From contig CAKUMG010000289.1 in the NCBI GenBank assembly GCA_934667465.1, positions 1 to 7,047 of the forward strand: a DNA stretch of 7,047 nt. The letters run 5' to 3'. The notes beneath the pieces are model-generated. The model was given only the letters and a program-made list of their open reading frames with translations. It did not search any database and was not told the origin of the DNA. The position numbers and the translations under genes are program-made. Positions 1 to 5,985 of the stretch are shown piece by piece (position 1 is the stretch's first letter; every line of letters begins with the position of its first letter). The stretch is from an uncultured Actinoplanes sp. (GTDB taxonomy: Bacteria; Actinomycetota; Actinomycetes; Mycobacteriales; Micromonosporaceae).

Positions 1-3
1 ATC

Positions 4-90
4 GGACGCCATTGAAACCCGGTCAGGTGGTTAGAGGAATGTTTGCCCCCCAACTTCTGTCCCCATTGCGCTCACAATGGACGCCGTTGA
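4..90 (+). repeat. Pair of near-identical 12-base direct repeats (4-15 and 79-90)
   Basis: GGACGCCATTGA at 4-15 and GGACGCCGTTGA at 79-90 match at 11 of 12 positions and are offset by 75 bases. The second copy overlaps the last two bases of the inverted repeat at 63-80. Two similar sites flanking a leader could be binding sites for one regulator, but no regulator gene is in the window and the assignment is a guess. Confidence 0.3.
63..80. repeat. Inverted repeat, possible operator or RNA hairpin
   Basis: CCATTG at 63-68 is the perfect reverse complement of CAATGG at 75-80, with a 6-base spacer. The pairing does not extend inward or outward. Lying about 45 bases before the first start codon, it could be a regulator-binding palindrome or a small hairpin in the leader RNA. 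The arms are short, so chance occurrence is possible. Confidence 0.35.
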
Positions 91-110
91 CTGAATTGGG
101 CGAGAAACGG

Positions 111-116
111 GGAGGG
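111..116 (+). promoter_or_regulatory. Shine-Dalgarno for the first gene
   Basis: GGAGGG lies 8 bases before the ATG at 125-127. This is a strong match to the anti-Shine-Dalgarno sequence and fixes the start of the first gene. The nearby ATG at 132 is in another frame. Confidence 0.7.
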
Positions 117-124
117 CCGACCAG

Positions 125-754
125 ATGCGAAATGCGCTCACCACGCAGCCGGCGGTGACCGGTGTGCCGGTCATCGGGGCGCGGCGGCCCGAGGTCGAGC
201 TGATCCTGCCCGTGCGCGATCGGGAGGACGACATTCGGCGGCTGCTCGCCGATGCGGCATCGTGCCTGGTGGGAGTCGCTGTTCCGGCCGCCATCGCGGT
301 GGTGGACCGGGGCTCGAGCGACCGGACCGTGGAGGCCGTCGACGAGGTGGCCGCCGCCGCGCGGGTCCCCGTCCGGGTGCTCGGCTGCTCGGCGCCGGGC
401 TGGGGACGGGCGGCTCTGCGGGGCATTTCCACGAGCCTCGCGCGCTGGGTGCTCTTCGGTGAACCGGAGACTTTCCAAGCCGATACCGCGCCCGTGCTCG
501 ACCATGCGTTCCGGTTGCTGAGCGAGGGTCAGCACATTGTGTGCACCGCCTCGGAGGAACGGCACCAGACCATTCTCGAAACGGCGGTCGCGGCCCTGCT
601 GTTCTCCGATCAGCCGCCGGACGGTCCCGATTTCGTGCCGGTGCTGCGGGACACGCCCGCGCATGCCGGGCTGCGGATGACAGCGGTCGCCGGGCCGGCC
701 CGGGTCCCGGGCGACGGCGACCGGGACGCGGTGCTGGAGCCGGTGGCGCGGTGA
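125..754 (+). CDS. Short family-2-like glycosyltransferase with altered motifs
   Basis: This 209-residue protein resembles the nucleotide-sugar-binding half of a GT-A fold, family 2 glycosyltransferase. The first strand and helix (VELILPVRDREDDI, about residues 24-37) match the usual opening, and VVDRGSSDRT (59-68) stands where the family has VVDDGSSDxT. The stretch GWGRAALRGI (92-101) followed by WVLFGEPE (108-115) aligns with the GxGAALRxGI...YVLFxDAD region. Two key positions differ: the second Asp of the VDDGS motif is Arg62, and the metal-binding DxD is Glu-Pro-Glu (113-115). No membrane segments are seen. Family members with an acceptor domain or membrane anchor are usually longer, so this one is a minimal domain. 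ATG is chosen because of the Shine-Dalgarno at 111-116. The stop overlaps the next start by 4 bases. It may be an active enzyme with unusual metal binding or a non-catalytic partner of the GT4 that follows. The fold call is fairly sure; activity is uncertain. Confidence 0.75.
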   Translation: MRNALTTQPAVTGVPVIGARRPEVELILPVRDREDDIRRLLADAASCLVGVAVPAAIAVVDRGSSDRTVEAVDEVAAAARVPVRVLGCSAPGWGRAALRGISTSLARWVLFGEPETFQADTAPVLDHAFRLLSEGQHIVCTASEERHQTILETAVAALLFSDQPPDGPDFVPVLRDTPAHAGLRMTAVAGPARVPGDGDRDAVLEPVAR

Positions 755-2241
755 GGCGGCGGCGCTATCGGGCCGGGTCCGGTGAGCATCTGGTGTGGCT
801 CAACTTCAAGGACGCCGGGCACCCGCACGCGGGCGGCGCCGAGGAGTACATGCACCAGGTGACCGCGCGGCTCGCGGCCGAGGGCCAGCGGGTCACGGTG
901 GTCACCTCCCGCCCGCGGGGTGCGGCCCGGACCGGGCGGGACCAGGGCGTGACCGTGCGCCGCATGGGCGGACCCTTCACCGTCTATCCGCTCGCGCTGC
1001 TGTGGCTGCTGCGCCACCGCCGCCGGATCGACGGCATCGTGGACACCTGCAACGGCATCCCGTTCTTCGCGCCGCTCGCCGTCGGCCGCCGGGTGCCGGT
1101 GCTCGTGCTCCTGCACCACGTGCACCAGTCGATGTTCGCCCAGCACTTCCGGTTCCCGCTCGCCCAGATCGGCCGGTGGCTCGAGCGGACCGGCAACCGC
1201 CGGGTCTACGGCGAGCGCACCATCGCGGTCGTGTCGCCCTCGTCGCGTACGGAGGTGCGGCGCGTCCTGGGCCTGGCCGGCCCGGTCTTCGTCGCCGCCA
1301 ACGGGCAGGAGCCACTCGTCGTGGACGGCGTGCGGCGCGCGGCGGCACCCCGGATCGTGTGCGTCGGCCGGCTCGCCCCGCACAAGCGATGGGACCTGCT
1401 GCTGCGCGCGATGCCCCGGGTGGCCGAGCTGATCCCGGACGTCGAACTGCACCTGATCGGCGACGGCCCGTGCCGGGCGTCGCTCGCGCGCCTGGTGGCG
1501 GAGCTGGGGATCGCCGATCGCGTACGGCTGCACGGCAGGCTCGACATCGCCGCGCGTAACCGGCTGCTCGCCACCGGCTGGCTCACCGTCTGCACGTCCG
1601 AGGTCGAGGGCTGGGGGCTCGCGGTGACCGAGGCGATGAGCCTGGGCCTGCCGGCGGTCGTGCTGGCCTCGCCTGGGCTGCGCGACTCGGTCCGCAACCG
1701 GTCCACCGGCTGGCTCGTGGACCGCCCGCAGCACCTCGCGGGGCAGCTCACCTCGGCGCTGATCGAGCTCGAGGACGAGGCCGAGGCCGCCGCGTGGGCG
1801 CGCCGCTGCCGGGCGTGGGCCGCCCGCTACACGTGGGACGCGACGGCGGACCGGATCGCGGGGCTGCTGTGCACCGAGGACGCGCGGCGGGCGGGCACGG
1901 ACCGGCGCCCGATCTGCGACCTCGCCACCGTGGTCGAGCTGGACGCCGGGCGGGCCGCGCGGATCGACTTCACCCGGCTGCGCGGCGCCGACCAGATCGA
2001 CTGGGACGCCACCGAGGACGGTGAGCTGCGGGTCCGCCTGCTGCTGGCCGGCTTCGACGAGGCGGACGCCGGGGCGCTGCTGCGGCGCCTCGGCGTGGAC
2101 ACCGACGGGGTGGCGGTCCGGGTCGCCCGGCCCGCCGACCTGCTGGGCTGGAAGCGGACGGGCGGCGCCCGGGCCGGCGCCCTGCAGGCATTTTTCCAGG
2201 GCCACGACGCCGTGGCGACGAACAACCGGAGGACGACGTGA
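751..2241 (+). CDS. GT4 glycosyltransferase with C-terminal extension
   Basis: This 496-residue protein is a retaining GT-B fold enzyme that would transfer a sugar from a nucleotide donor to a lipid-linked or glycan acceptor at the cytoplasmic face of the membrane. The N-terminal domain opens with WLNFKDAGHPHAGGAEEY (16-33), including the GGAE loop (28-31) typical of GT4. The donor-binding domain begins near residue 202 with VGRLAPHK (205-212), where Lys212 fits the phosphate-binding Arg/Lys role. The E-x7-E motif is Glu286 to Glu294 (EGWGLAVTE). The GT4 fold ends near YTWDA (360-364). Residues from about 373 to 496 form an extra region I do not recognise. The GTG at 751 is chosen because it overlaps the previous stop (GTGA) and lies just before the first conserved strand; GGAG at 736-739 is a weak Shine-Dalgarno. 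The open frame extends further left, but that part overlaps the previous gene. The donor sugar cannot be read from the sequence. Confidence 0.9.
   Translation: MRRRRYRAGSGEHLVWLNFKDAGHPHAGGAEEYMHQVTARLAAEGQRVTVVTSRPRGAARTGRDQGVTVRRMGGPFTVYPLALLWLLRHRRRIDGIVDTCNGIPFFAPLAVGRRVPVLVLLHHVHQSMFAQHFRFPLAQIGRWLERTGNRRVYGERTIAVVSPSSRTEVRRVLGLAGPVFVAANGQEPLVVDGVRRAAAPRIVCVGRLAPHKRWDLLLRAMPRVAELIPDVELHLIGDGPCRASLARLVAELGIADRVRLHGRLDIAARNRLLATGWLTVCTSEVEGWGLAVTEAMSLGLPAVVLASPGLRDSVRNRSTGWLVDRPQHLAGQLTSALIELEDEAEAAAWARRCRAWAARYTWDATADRIAGLLCTEDARRAGTDRRPICDLATVVELDAGRAARIDFTRLRGADQIDWDATEDGELRVRLLLAGFDEADAGALLRRLGVDTDGVAVRVARPADLLGWKRTGGARAGALQAFFQGHDAVATNNRRTT
1867..2238 (+). other. Unassigned C-terminal domain of the GT4 enzyme
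   Basis: Residues about 373-496 of the GT4 protein lie beyond the usual end of the family. The middle part looks folded: DLATVVELDAG and ARIDFTRLRGADQIDWD suggest strands, ELRVRLLLAGFDEADAGALL a strand and helix, and GVAVRVARPADLLGW a final strand and helix. Its last 30 or so residues look flexible. It is acidic in the middle and shows no membrane segment. It could be a protein-interaction or acceptor-specificity domain. The boundaries are my estimate. Confidence 0.5.
2228..2233 (+). promoter_or_regulatory. Shine-Dalgarno inside the GT4 tail
   Basis: GGAGGA ends 4 bases before the GTG at 2238, inside the last codons of the GT4 gene. It supports GTG 2238 as the start of the SGNH-like gene, together with the GTGA stop/start overlap. 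Confidence 0.7.
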
Positions 2242-2978
2242 CGAGCAGGGTGGCGATCCTGGGCAGCAGCAGTTCGTACGGGCTGGGGGTGGGCGGCCGC
2301 TCGTTCGCCGTGCGCTACGCCGAGCGGCTCGACCCCGCCGCCGAGGTCCTGCAACTCTCCCGGTCGGCGCTGACGGTCGACGAGGTGGATCCCGGGACGC
2401 TCGCGGAGCTGCGCGCGTTCCACCCGGACGTCGTGGTGCTCTCGCTGGGCGCCGCCGAGGCGCACGTGCACCCGAGCCGGCTGCTCCAGGCGCTGCTGGA
2501 CCGCTTTGCACCGGCGAGCTGGCGCGGGCCGGCCGGGTTGAACCCCCGGCCCTACTACTCGCGGAGCCGGCTCCGGCGGATGCGGCAGCTCGTGGCCTCG
2601 CGGTCGAAGGTCCGGCTCAAGCGGCTGATCATCGGCGCGACCGGCGGCTTCCACCGGATGGACACCGACGAGTTCGCCGCCCGGCTCCGACAGCTGCTGG
2701 ACGAGCTGGGCCCGGCGCCGCGGGTGCTGGTCGGGCTCTGGTGCGTCGACACCTACATGTTCCCGCGGTCGAACCCGGTCCTGCGCCGCCACGACGACCT
2801 GCTGCGCGAGATCGCGGCCGAGCGCGGCGACACGGTCTTCGTCCCGACCGCCGACGCGGTCCGCTACTGGGACGACTTCCTGGAGGACCGGGCGCACCTC
2901 AACGAGCAGGGGCACGCCCGCGTCGCCGACCTGATCTTCGATGCGGGCGTGCTCGGCGCCGCCACGAGGTCCCGGTGA
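2238..2978 (+). CDS. SGNH/GDSL hydrolase-like protein
   Basis: The 246-residue product resembles the SGNH superfamily, whose members hydrolyse or transfer acyl groups on glycans and lipids. Block I is GSSSSYG (9-15), aligned with GDSxxxG, so Ser11 would be the nucleophile although the usual Asp is Ser10. Block V is DRAH (217-220) followed by LNEQGHARVADLI, giving Asp217 and His220 as the catalytic pair. Where block III normally reads GxND, the sequence is GAAE (71-74) after VVVLSL, so the oxyanion Asn is absent. Residues 104-129 form a very basic insert with 11 Arg/Lys and no acidic residue. No signal peptide or membrane helix is seen, so it is probably cytoplasmic. Its place between glycosyltransferase genes suggests O-acyl editing of the glycan or a bound intermediate. 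The GTG start overlaps the previous stop and has a Shine-Dalgarno at 2228-2233. The fold call is good; the exact reaction is unknown. Confidence 0.8.
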   Translation: MTSRVAILGSSSSYGLGVGGRSFAVRYAERLDPAAEVLQLSRSALTVDEVDPGTLAELRAFHPDVVVLSLGAAEAHVHPSRLLQALLDRFAPASWRGPAGLNPRPYYSRSRLRRMRQLVASRSKVRLKRLIIGATGGFHRMDTDEFAARLRQLLDELGPAPRVLVGLWCVDTYMFPRSNPVLRRHDDLLREIAAERGDTVFVPTADAVRYWDDFLEDRAHLNEQGHARVADLIFDAGVLGAATRSR

Positions 2979-4597
2979 CCCTTCTCCGGCCCCAGCTCCC
3001 GCCCGCCGCCCCGGAGAGGCCGCGGGCGGCCCGCTGGCCCTACGCGGCGGTCATGGCCCTCGCGGCCGTCGTCTACCTGGTCGACCTGCGCGGGGCGCTC
3101 GACTTCGACCTCGATGAGGTCATGTACACGCTCGCCGGGCAGAACGTCGCCGAGGCGGGCTCGGTCTCGTGGGGTGCCGAGCCGGTCAGCGTGCACCCGC
3201 CGCTGCACTTCCTGCTGGTGGGTGCGTGGGTGCTGGTCACGGGCACCGCCGACGGGCCGTTGCTGGACGCGCTGCACGCCGCCCGCTGGCTCGGCGCGCT
3301 GCTCAGCATCGCCACGATCGGCATGGTCGGGCTGATCGCGCGCCGGCTGACCGCGGACGGCCGGCTGGTCGTGGCGGCGATGGCCCTGGCGCTGGCCGAC
3401 GGTTTCCTGATCCGGTTCGGACGGACGGCGCTGATCGAGCCGACGGCGGTGCTCGCCGGGCTGGTGGTGATCTATCTGGCGCTGCGGCTGCGGTCGGCGG
3501 CGACCCCGGTGTACGTGGCGGCGGCCGGGCTGGCATCGGGGGTCGCGCTGCTGGTCAAGGAGCCGCTGCTGTTCACCGTCGCCGTGCCCGTGGCCGCCGC
3601 GCTGCTCGAACGCGATCGTGTGCGCCTGCGGCGTACGGCGATGGCCCTGGGTGTCGGGATCTTGATCTGGTGTCTCTTCCCGCTGTGGGCGGTGACCGGC
3701 GGCGCGGGTGCCTGGTGGTGGTCCGAGCACGACACGAGCCTGCGGCGGATCACCGGATTGCTGCAGGTCAGCGGGCTGAACCGGCCGGGTGTCTCGTCGG
3801 CCGGTGTGTTCGGCGACACGTTCACGACCTATGCGAGCGGCTATCTGATCTTCGCGATCGGTGCCGCCGGTCTGCTGGTGCTCGTCTACCAGGGGCGGCG
3901 CGGGTTCGGGACGACGCCGGCGATGCTTGTCGCGTTCGGCGGGCTCAGCTACGCGTTCCTCGGCTACTGCGTGCTGCTCGGGCAGGCCAACGAGCAGCTG
4001 ACCGTCTATGCCGCGGTGCCGTCCGTGCTGCTCACCGCGCTGGCCTGGGGGAGCCGGCCGCCGCGCGCCGTGCTGGCCGCCGGAGCGGTGGCCCTGCTGG
4101 TCGGCACGGCGACCTGGACCTCCACCGTCGTACTGTCCCGCGACGACGCCACCGAGCGGATGGGCGCCTACCTCACCGCCACCCTGCCCTGCGAGCCCGT
4201 CAACGTGACCGGCAACGCGCTGCGCTGGGCGCCCGTGCTGCCGCGCAACCACGCGGAGGCCCACCGGGACGGGGCGACAGCGGTGCAGGACGGGGTACGG
4301 CTGTTCCTGCTGTCCCCGAAGGACAGCCGCATGCGCTACGGCATCAGCTCGCCGGAGCTCGACACGTTCGTGCGCGCCCGCGGCTCCCGGATCGTCGAGT
4401 TCCCGAGCCGCCGTTACGAGCGGATCGAGCTGTGGTCGGTGCCCGGGGCGTCCGGGACCGCACCCTGCGGCAACGCGCCCCCGGCGGTGTCGCCGCACGC
4501 ATCGGCGCCGCGGTTCCTCGTACTGTTGGGCGGGCTGCTCGTCGTCGTCGGCGCGGACCTGTTCGTGGGGCGCGCGGTCCGGCGGCGGCGGTCGTGA
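2975..4597 (+). CDS. GT-C membrane glycosyltransferase, GT39/ArnT-like
   Basis: This 540-residue polytopic membrane protein resembles the PMT/ArnT class, which uses polyprenyl-phosphate-linked sugars and works on the outer face of the membrane. After a short cytoplasmic tail and a first helix (about 22-37), the first external loop carries FDLDEVMY (44-51), with the Asp47-Glu48 pair typical of the catalytic loop, followed by VHPPLHFLL (73-81), matching the family's PPL motif. LLVKEPLLF (192-200) matches the conserved Lys-x-Pro region. Several more hydrophobic helices follow up to about residue 385. Residues about 387-510 are soluble and probably external, with Cys406 and Cys498 able to form a disulfide, before a last helix (about 513-531) and a basic tail ending RRRRS. 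GTG 2975 overlaps the previous stop, with GAGG at 2966-2969. It probably adds a sugar to the exported glycan or to a protein. Family membership is fairly sure; donor and acceptor are not. Confidence 0.87.
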   Translation: MTLLRPQLPPAAPERPRAARWPYAAVMALAAVVYLVDLRGALDFDLDEVMYTLAGQNVAEAGSVSWGAEPVSVHPPLHFLLVGAWVLVTGTADGPLLDALHAARWLGALLSIATIGMVGLIARRLTADGRLVVAAMALALADGFLIRFGRTALIEPTAVLAGLVVIYLALRLRSAATPVYVAAAGLASGVALLVKEPLLFTVAVPVAAALLERDRVRLRRTAMALGVGILIWCLFPLWAVTGGAGAWWWSEHDTSLRRITGLLQVSGLNRPGVSSAGVFGDTFTTYASGYLIFAIGAAGLLVLVYQGRRGFGTTPAMLVAFGGLSYAFLGYCVLLGQANEQLTVYAAVPSVLLTALAWGSRPPRAVLAAGAVALLVGTATWTSTVVLSRDDATERMGAYLTATLPCEPVNVTGNALRWAPVLPRNHAEAHRDGATAVQDGVRLFLLSPKDSRMRYGISSPELDTFVRARGSRIVEFPSRRYERIELWSVPGASGTAPCGNAPPAVSPHASAPRFLVLLGGLLVVVGADLFVGRAVRRRRS

Positions 4598-5985
4598 CGA
4601 CGCTGACCGAGGCGCCCTCGCGGACCGCGGCCGGCAGCGGCGCGGGCTGGCTCCTGCTCGCCACGACCGGCGCCGGGGTGGTCAACTACGCGTACGCCCT
4701 CGTCCTGACCCACGGCCTGACCCCCCGCGAGTACGCCGCGTTCGCCGCGGGCCAGGCGCTGCTGATGGTCCGCGCGGCCGTCTCCGGCGCGGGCATCCCG
4801 TGGATCCTGGCGCGCGAGCTCGGCCGCGCCCCGCACGACCGGCTCCGCCATGCGCTGGTGACGACGTTCGCGTTCTGGGCCAACGTCGCGCTCGGCCTGG
4901 TGCTGACCGCGGTCCTGGCCGGCGCCGTGCTGATCTTCGGCGGGGTCCGCGACGCCGCGGTGGTGGCCGCCGCCTCGCTGGTGATGTCGGTCGGCTCGAC
5001 GGGCATGGGCTATCTGCAGGGCACCGGCCGGATGGAGCTGATCGCCGCGCTGCTCACGCTGGAGGCCCTGGTCAAGGCGGGTACCGGCGTCGCGCTGGTG
5101 TTCGCCGCCCAGCTCGGCTCGACCGGGGCGCTGGCCGGGTTCGTGGCCGGCAGCCTGGTGCTGCTGGTGCCGGTGCCGCTGTTCCGGCGGCTCGTCGCCC
5201 GCCCGCGCTGGCGCAAGGCGGAGACGGGCCTGCTGCTGGCCGCGCTCCGGCAGACCCGGATGCAGGCGAACGTGGCCGTCGCCGCCGCGGGTGACACGGT
5301 GCTGGTCGGCGTGCTGGGCCTGGCCACGGCGGGTGGCGCGCCCTGGCAGGCCGCCTCGGCGCTGGGGCGGGTGCCGCTGTTCGCCGCGAACGCCGTCTCC
5401 ACGGCCACGTTCCCGCAGCTCAGCCGGGACGGGTCGGCGGTGCGCAAGGCCGGGGCGCTGCGCTCGTACCTGCTGGTGGGGACGCTGATGGCGGGGGCGC
5501 TGGTGACCCTGCCCGCCGAGATCCGGTCACTGGTGTTCCCGGAGGAGTTCGCGGCGGTGGGGGACTGGCTGCCGTACGCGGCCGTGCTGGGGCTGGCGAT
5601 CGGGCTGCTCAACCTGTGCGTCACGTTCCTGCAGGCCGACGACGCGCGCGGGCACGCCGCCACGTGGCTGACCGGGATCACCGTCGGTTACCTGATCCTG
5701 GTCGCGCTCGCCGCCGCCGGGTTCGGGGTCGCCGGGCTGGCTGCCGGGTCGGCCGGGGCGGCGCTGCTCGCGGTCGGTGCGTTGGCACTGCTTCCCGCCG
5801 TACGCCCGGGGTGGCGCGCGTTGCTGTCGTCGCGCCGCGACCTGCGGGACCTCGGCGCGGTGCTCGCCGTCGTCGCGGTGCTGGCCGTGCTGGGCAGCCC
5901 GGTGTGGTGGTTCGCGGTGGCCGCGGTCGCCGGGGTCGCGGTGCTGGCCGGAAGCTTCCCCGAGCTCGTGCGGAGGAGGCGATGA
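4594..5985 (+). CDS. Wzx-like polysaccharide flippase (MOP superfamily)
   Basis: This 463-residue protein is almost wholly hydrophobic, with about 12-14 membrane segments by eye, the size and pattern of polysaccharide flippases that move undecaprenyl-diphosphate-linked oligosaccharides from the cytoplasmic to the outer face. The first helix (about 17-38) is followed by HGLTPREYAAFAAGQALL, like the opening of Wzx/RfbX proteins, where a short loop with a Glu-Tyr pair leads into the second helix. A mid-protein loop with RPRWRK and the later FPEEFAAVGDWLPY segment also suit this family. It ends with the basic tail ELVRRRR. GTG 4594 is chosen from the GTGA overlap with the previous stop and because it lies just before the first helix; the bases in front of it contain no recognisable Shine-Dalgarno, so its translation probably depends on coupling. 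The open frame continues far to the left, overlapping the GT-C gene, but that part is not coding. It could also be called a MATE-like or O-antigen transporter; substrate unknown. Confidence 0.88.
   Translation: MTTLTEAPSRTAAGSGAGWLLLATTGAGVVNYAYALVLTHGLTPREYAAFAAGQALLMVRAAVSGAGIPWILARELGRAPHDRLRHALVTTFAFWANVALGLVLTAVLAGAVLIFGGVRDAAVVAAASLVMSVGSTGMGYLQGTGRMELIAALLTLEALVKAGTGVALVFAAQLGSTGALAGFVAGSLVLLVPVPLFRRLVARPRWRKAETGLLLAALRQTRMQANVAVAAAGDTVLVGVLGLATAGGAPWQAASALGRVPLFAANAVSTATFPQLSRDGSAVRKAGALRSYLLVGTLMAGALVTLPAEIRSLVFPEEFAAVGDWLPYAAVLGLAIGLLNLCVTFLQADDARGHAATWLTGITVGYLILVALAAAGFGVAGLAAGSAGAALLAVGALALLPAVRPGWRALLSSRRDLRDLGAVLAVVAVLAVLGSPVWWFAVAAVAGVAVLAGSFPELVRRRR
5972..5979 (+). promoter_or_regulatory. 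Strong Shine-Dalgarno inside the flippase tail
   Basis: GGAGGAGG sits within the codons for the flippase's terminal Arg run, just before the ATG at 5982. It is the strongest ribosome-binding site in the window and supports that start. Confidence 0.75.

Larger units (their letters stand above)
1..124 (+). other. Non-coding leader upstream of the glycan operon
   Basis: This stretch is visibly less GC-rich than the rest of the window and has stop triplets scattered through it (for example at 13-15, 32-34, 88-90 and 92-94), so I see no gene in it. It precedes the first gene of a tightly coupled operon and is therefore the natural place for the operon promoter and 5' leader. It contains a 6-base inverted repeat (63-80), two near-identical 12-base direct repeats (4-15 and 79-90) and a Shine-Dalgarno sequence (111-116). 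I could not assign a convincing -35/-10 pair. The left edge of the window cuts the region, so the true intergenic length is unknown. Confidence 0.6.

Noticed and set aside
12..40. Possible promoter with TTGAAA at 12-17 and AGGAAT at 35-40
   Set aside because: The spacing of 17 is right but the -10 match is poor (only the last three bases agree with TATAAT), so I do not call it.
87..115. TTGACT at 87-92 as a -35 element
   Set aside because: The bases 16-18 positions downstream are the G-rich Shine-Dalgarno region and do not resemble a -10 box.
541..750. In-frame leftward extension of the first GT4 gene
   Set aside because: Seventy extra residues of Arg/Gly/Ala-rich sequence overlap the GT2-like gene; the GT4 fold starts just after GTG 751, which overlaps the previous stop.
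610..2511. A 633-codon open frame on the minus strand
   Set aside because: It lies antisense to the GT4 and SGNH-like genes, its protein is rich in Arg, Pro and Gly with no family pattern, and such long open shadows are common in DNA with this base composition.
2021..2974. In-frame leftward extension of the GT-C gene
   Set aside because: It overlaps the SGNH-like gene, and its translation is low-complexity; the first membrane helix comes just after GTG 2975.
2864..4498. A 544-codon open frame on the minus strand
   Set aside because: It is antisense to the GT-C gene, encodes a Gln/Arg/Pro/His-rich sequence without domains, and the plus strand there has a clear membrane enzyme.
3169..4593. 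Long in-frame leftward extension of the flippase frame
   Set aside because: The extension overlaps the whole second half of the GT-C gene and its translation is Arg/Ala/Gly-rich noise; family similarity starts only after GTG 4594.
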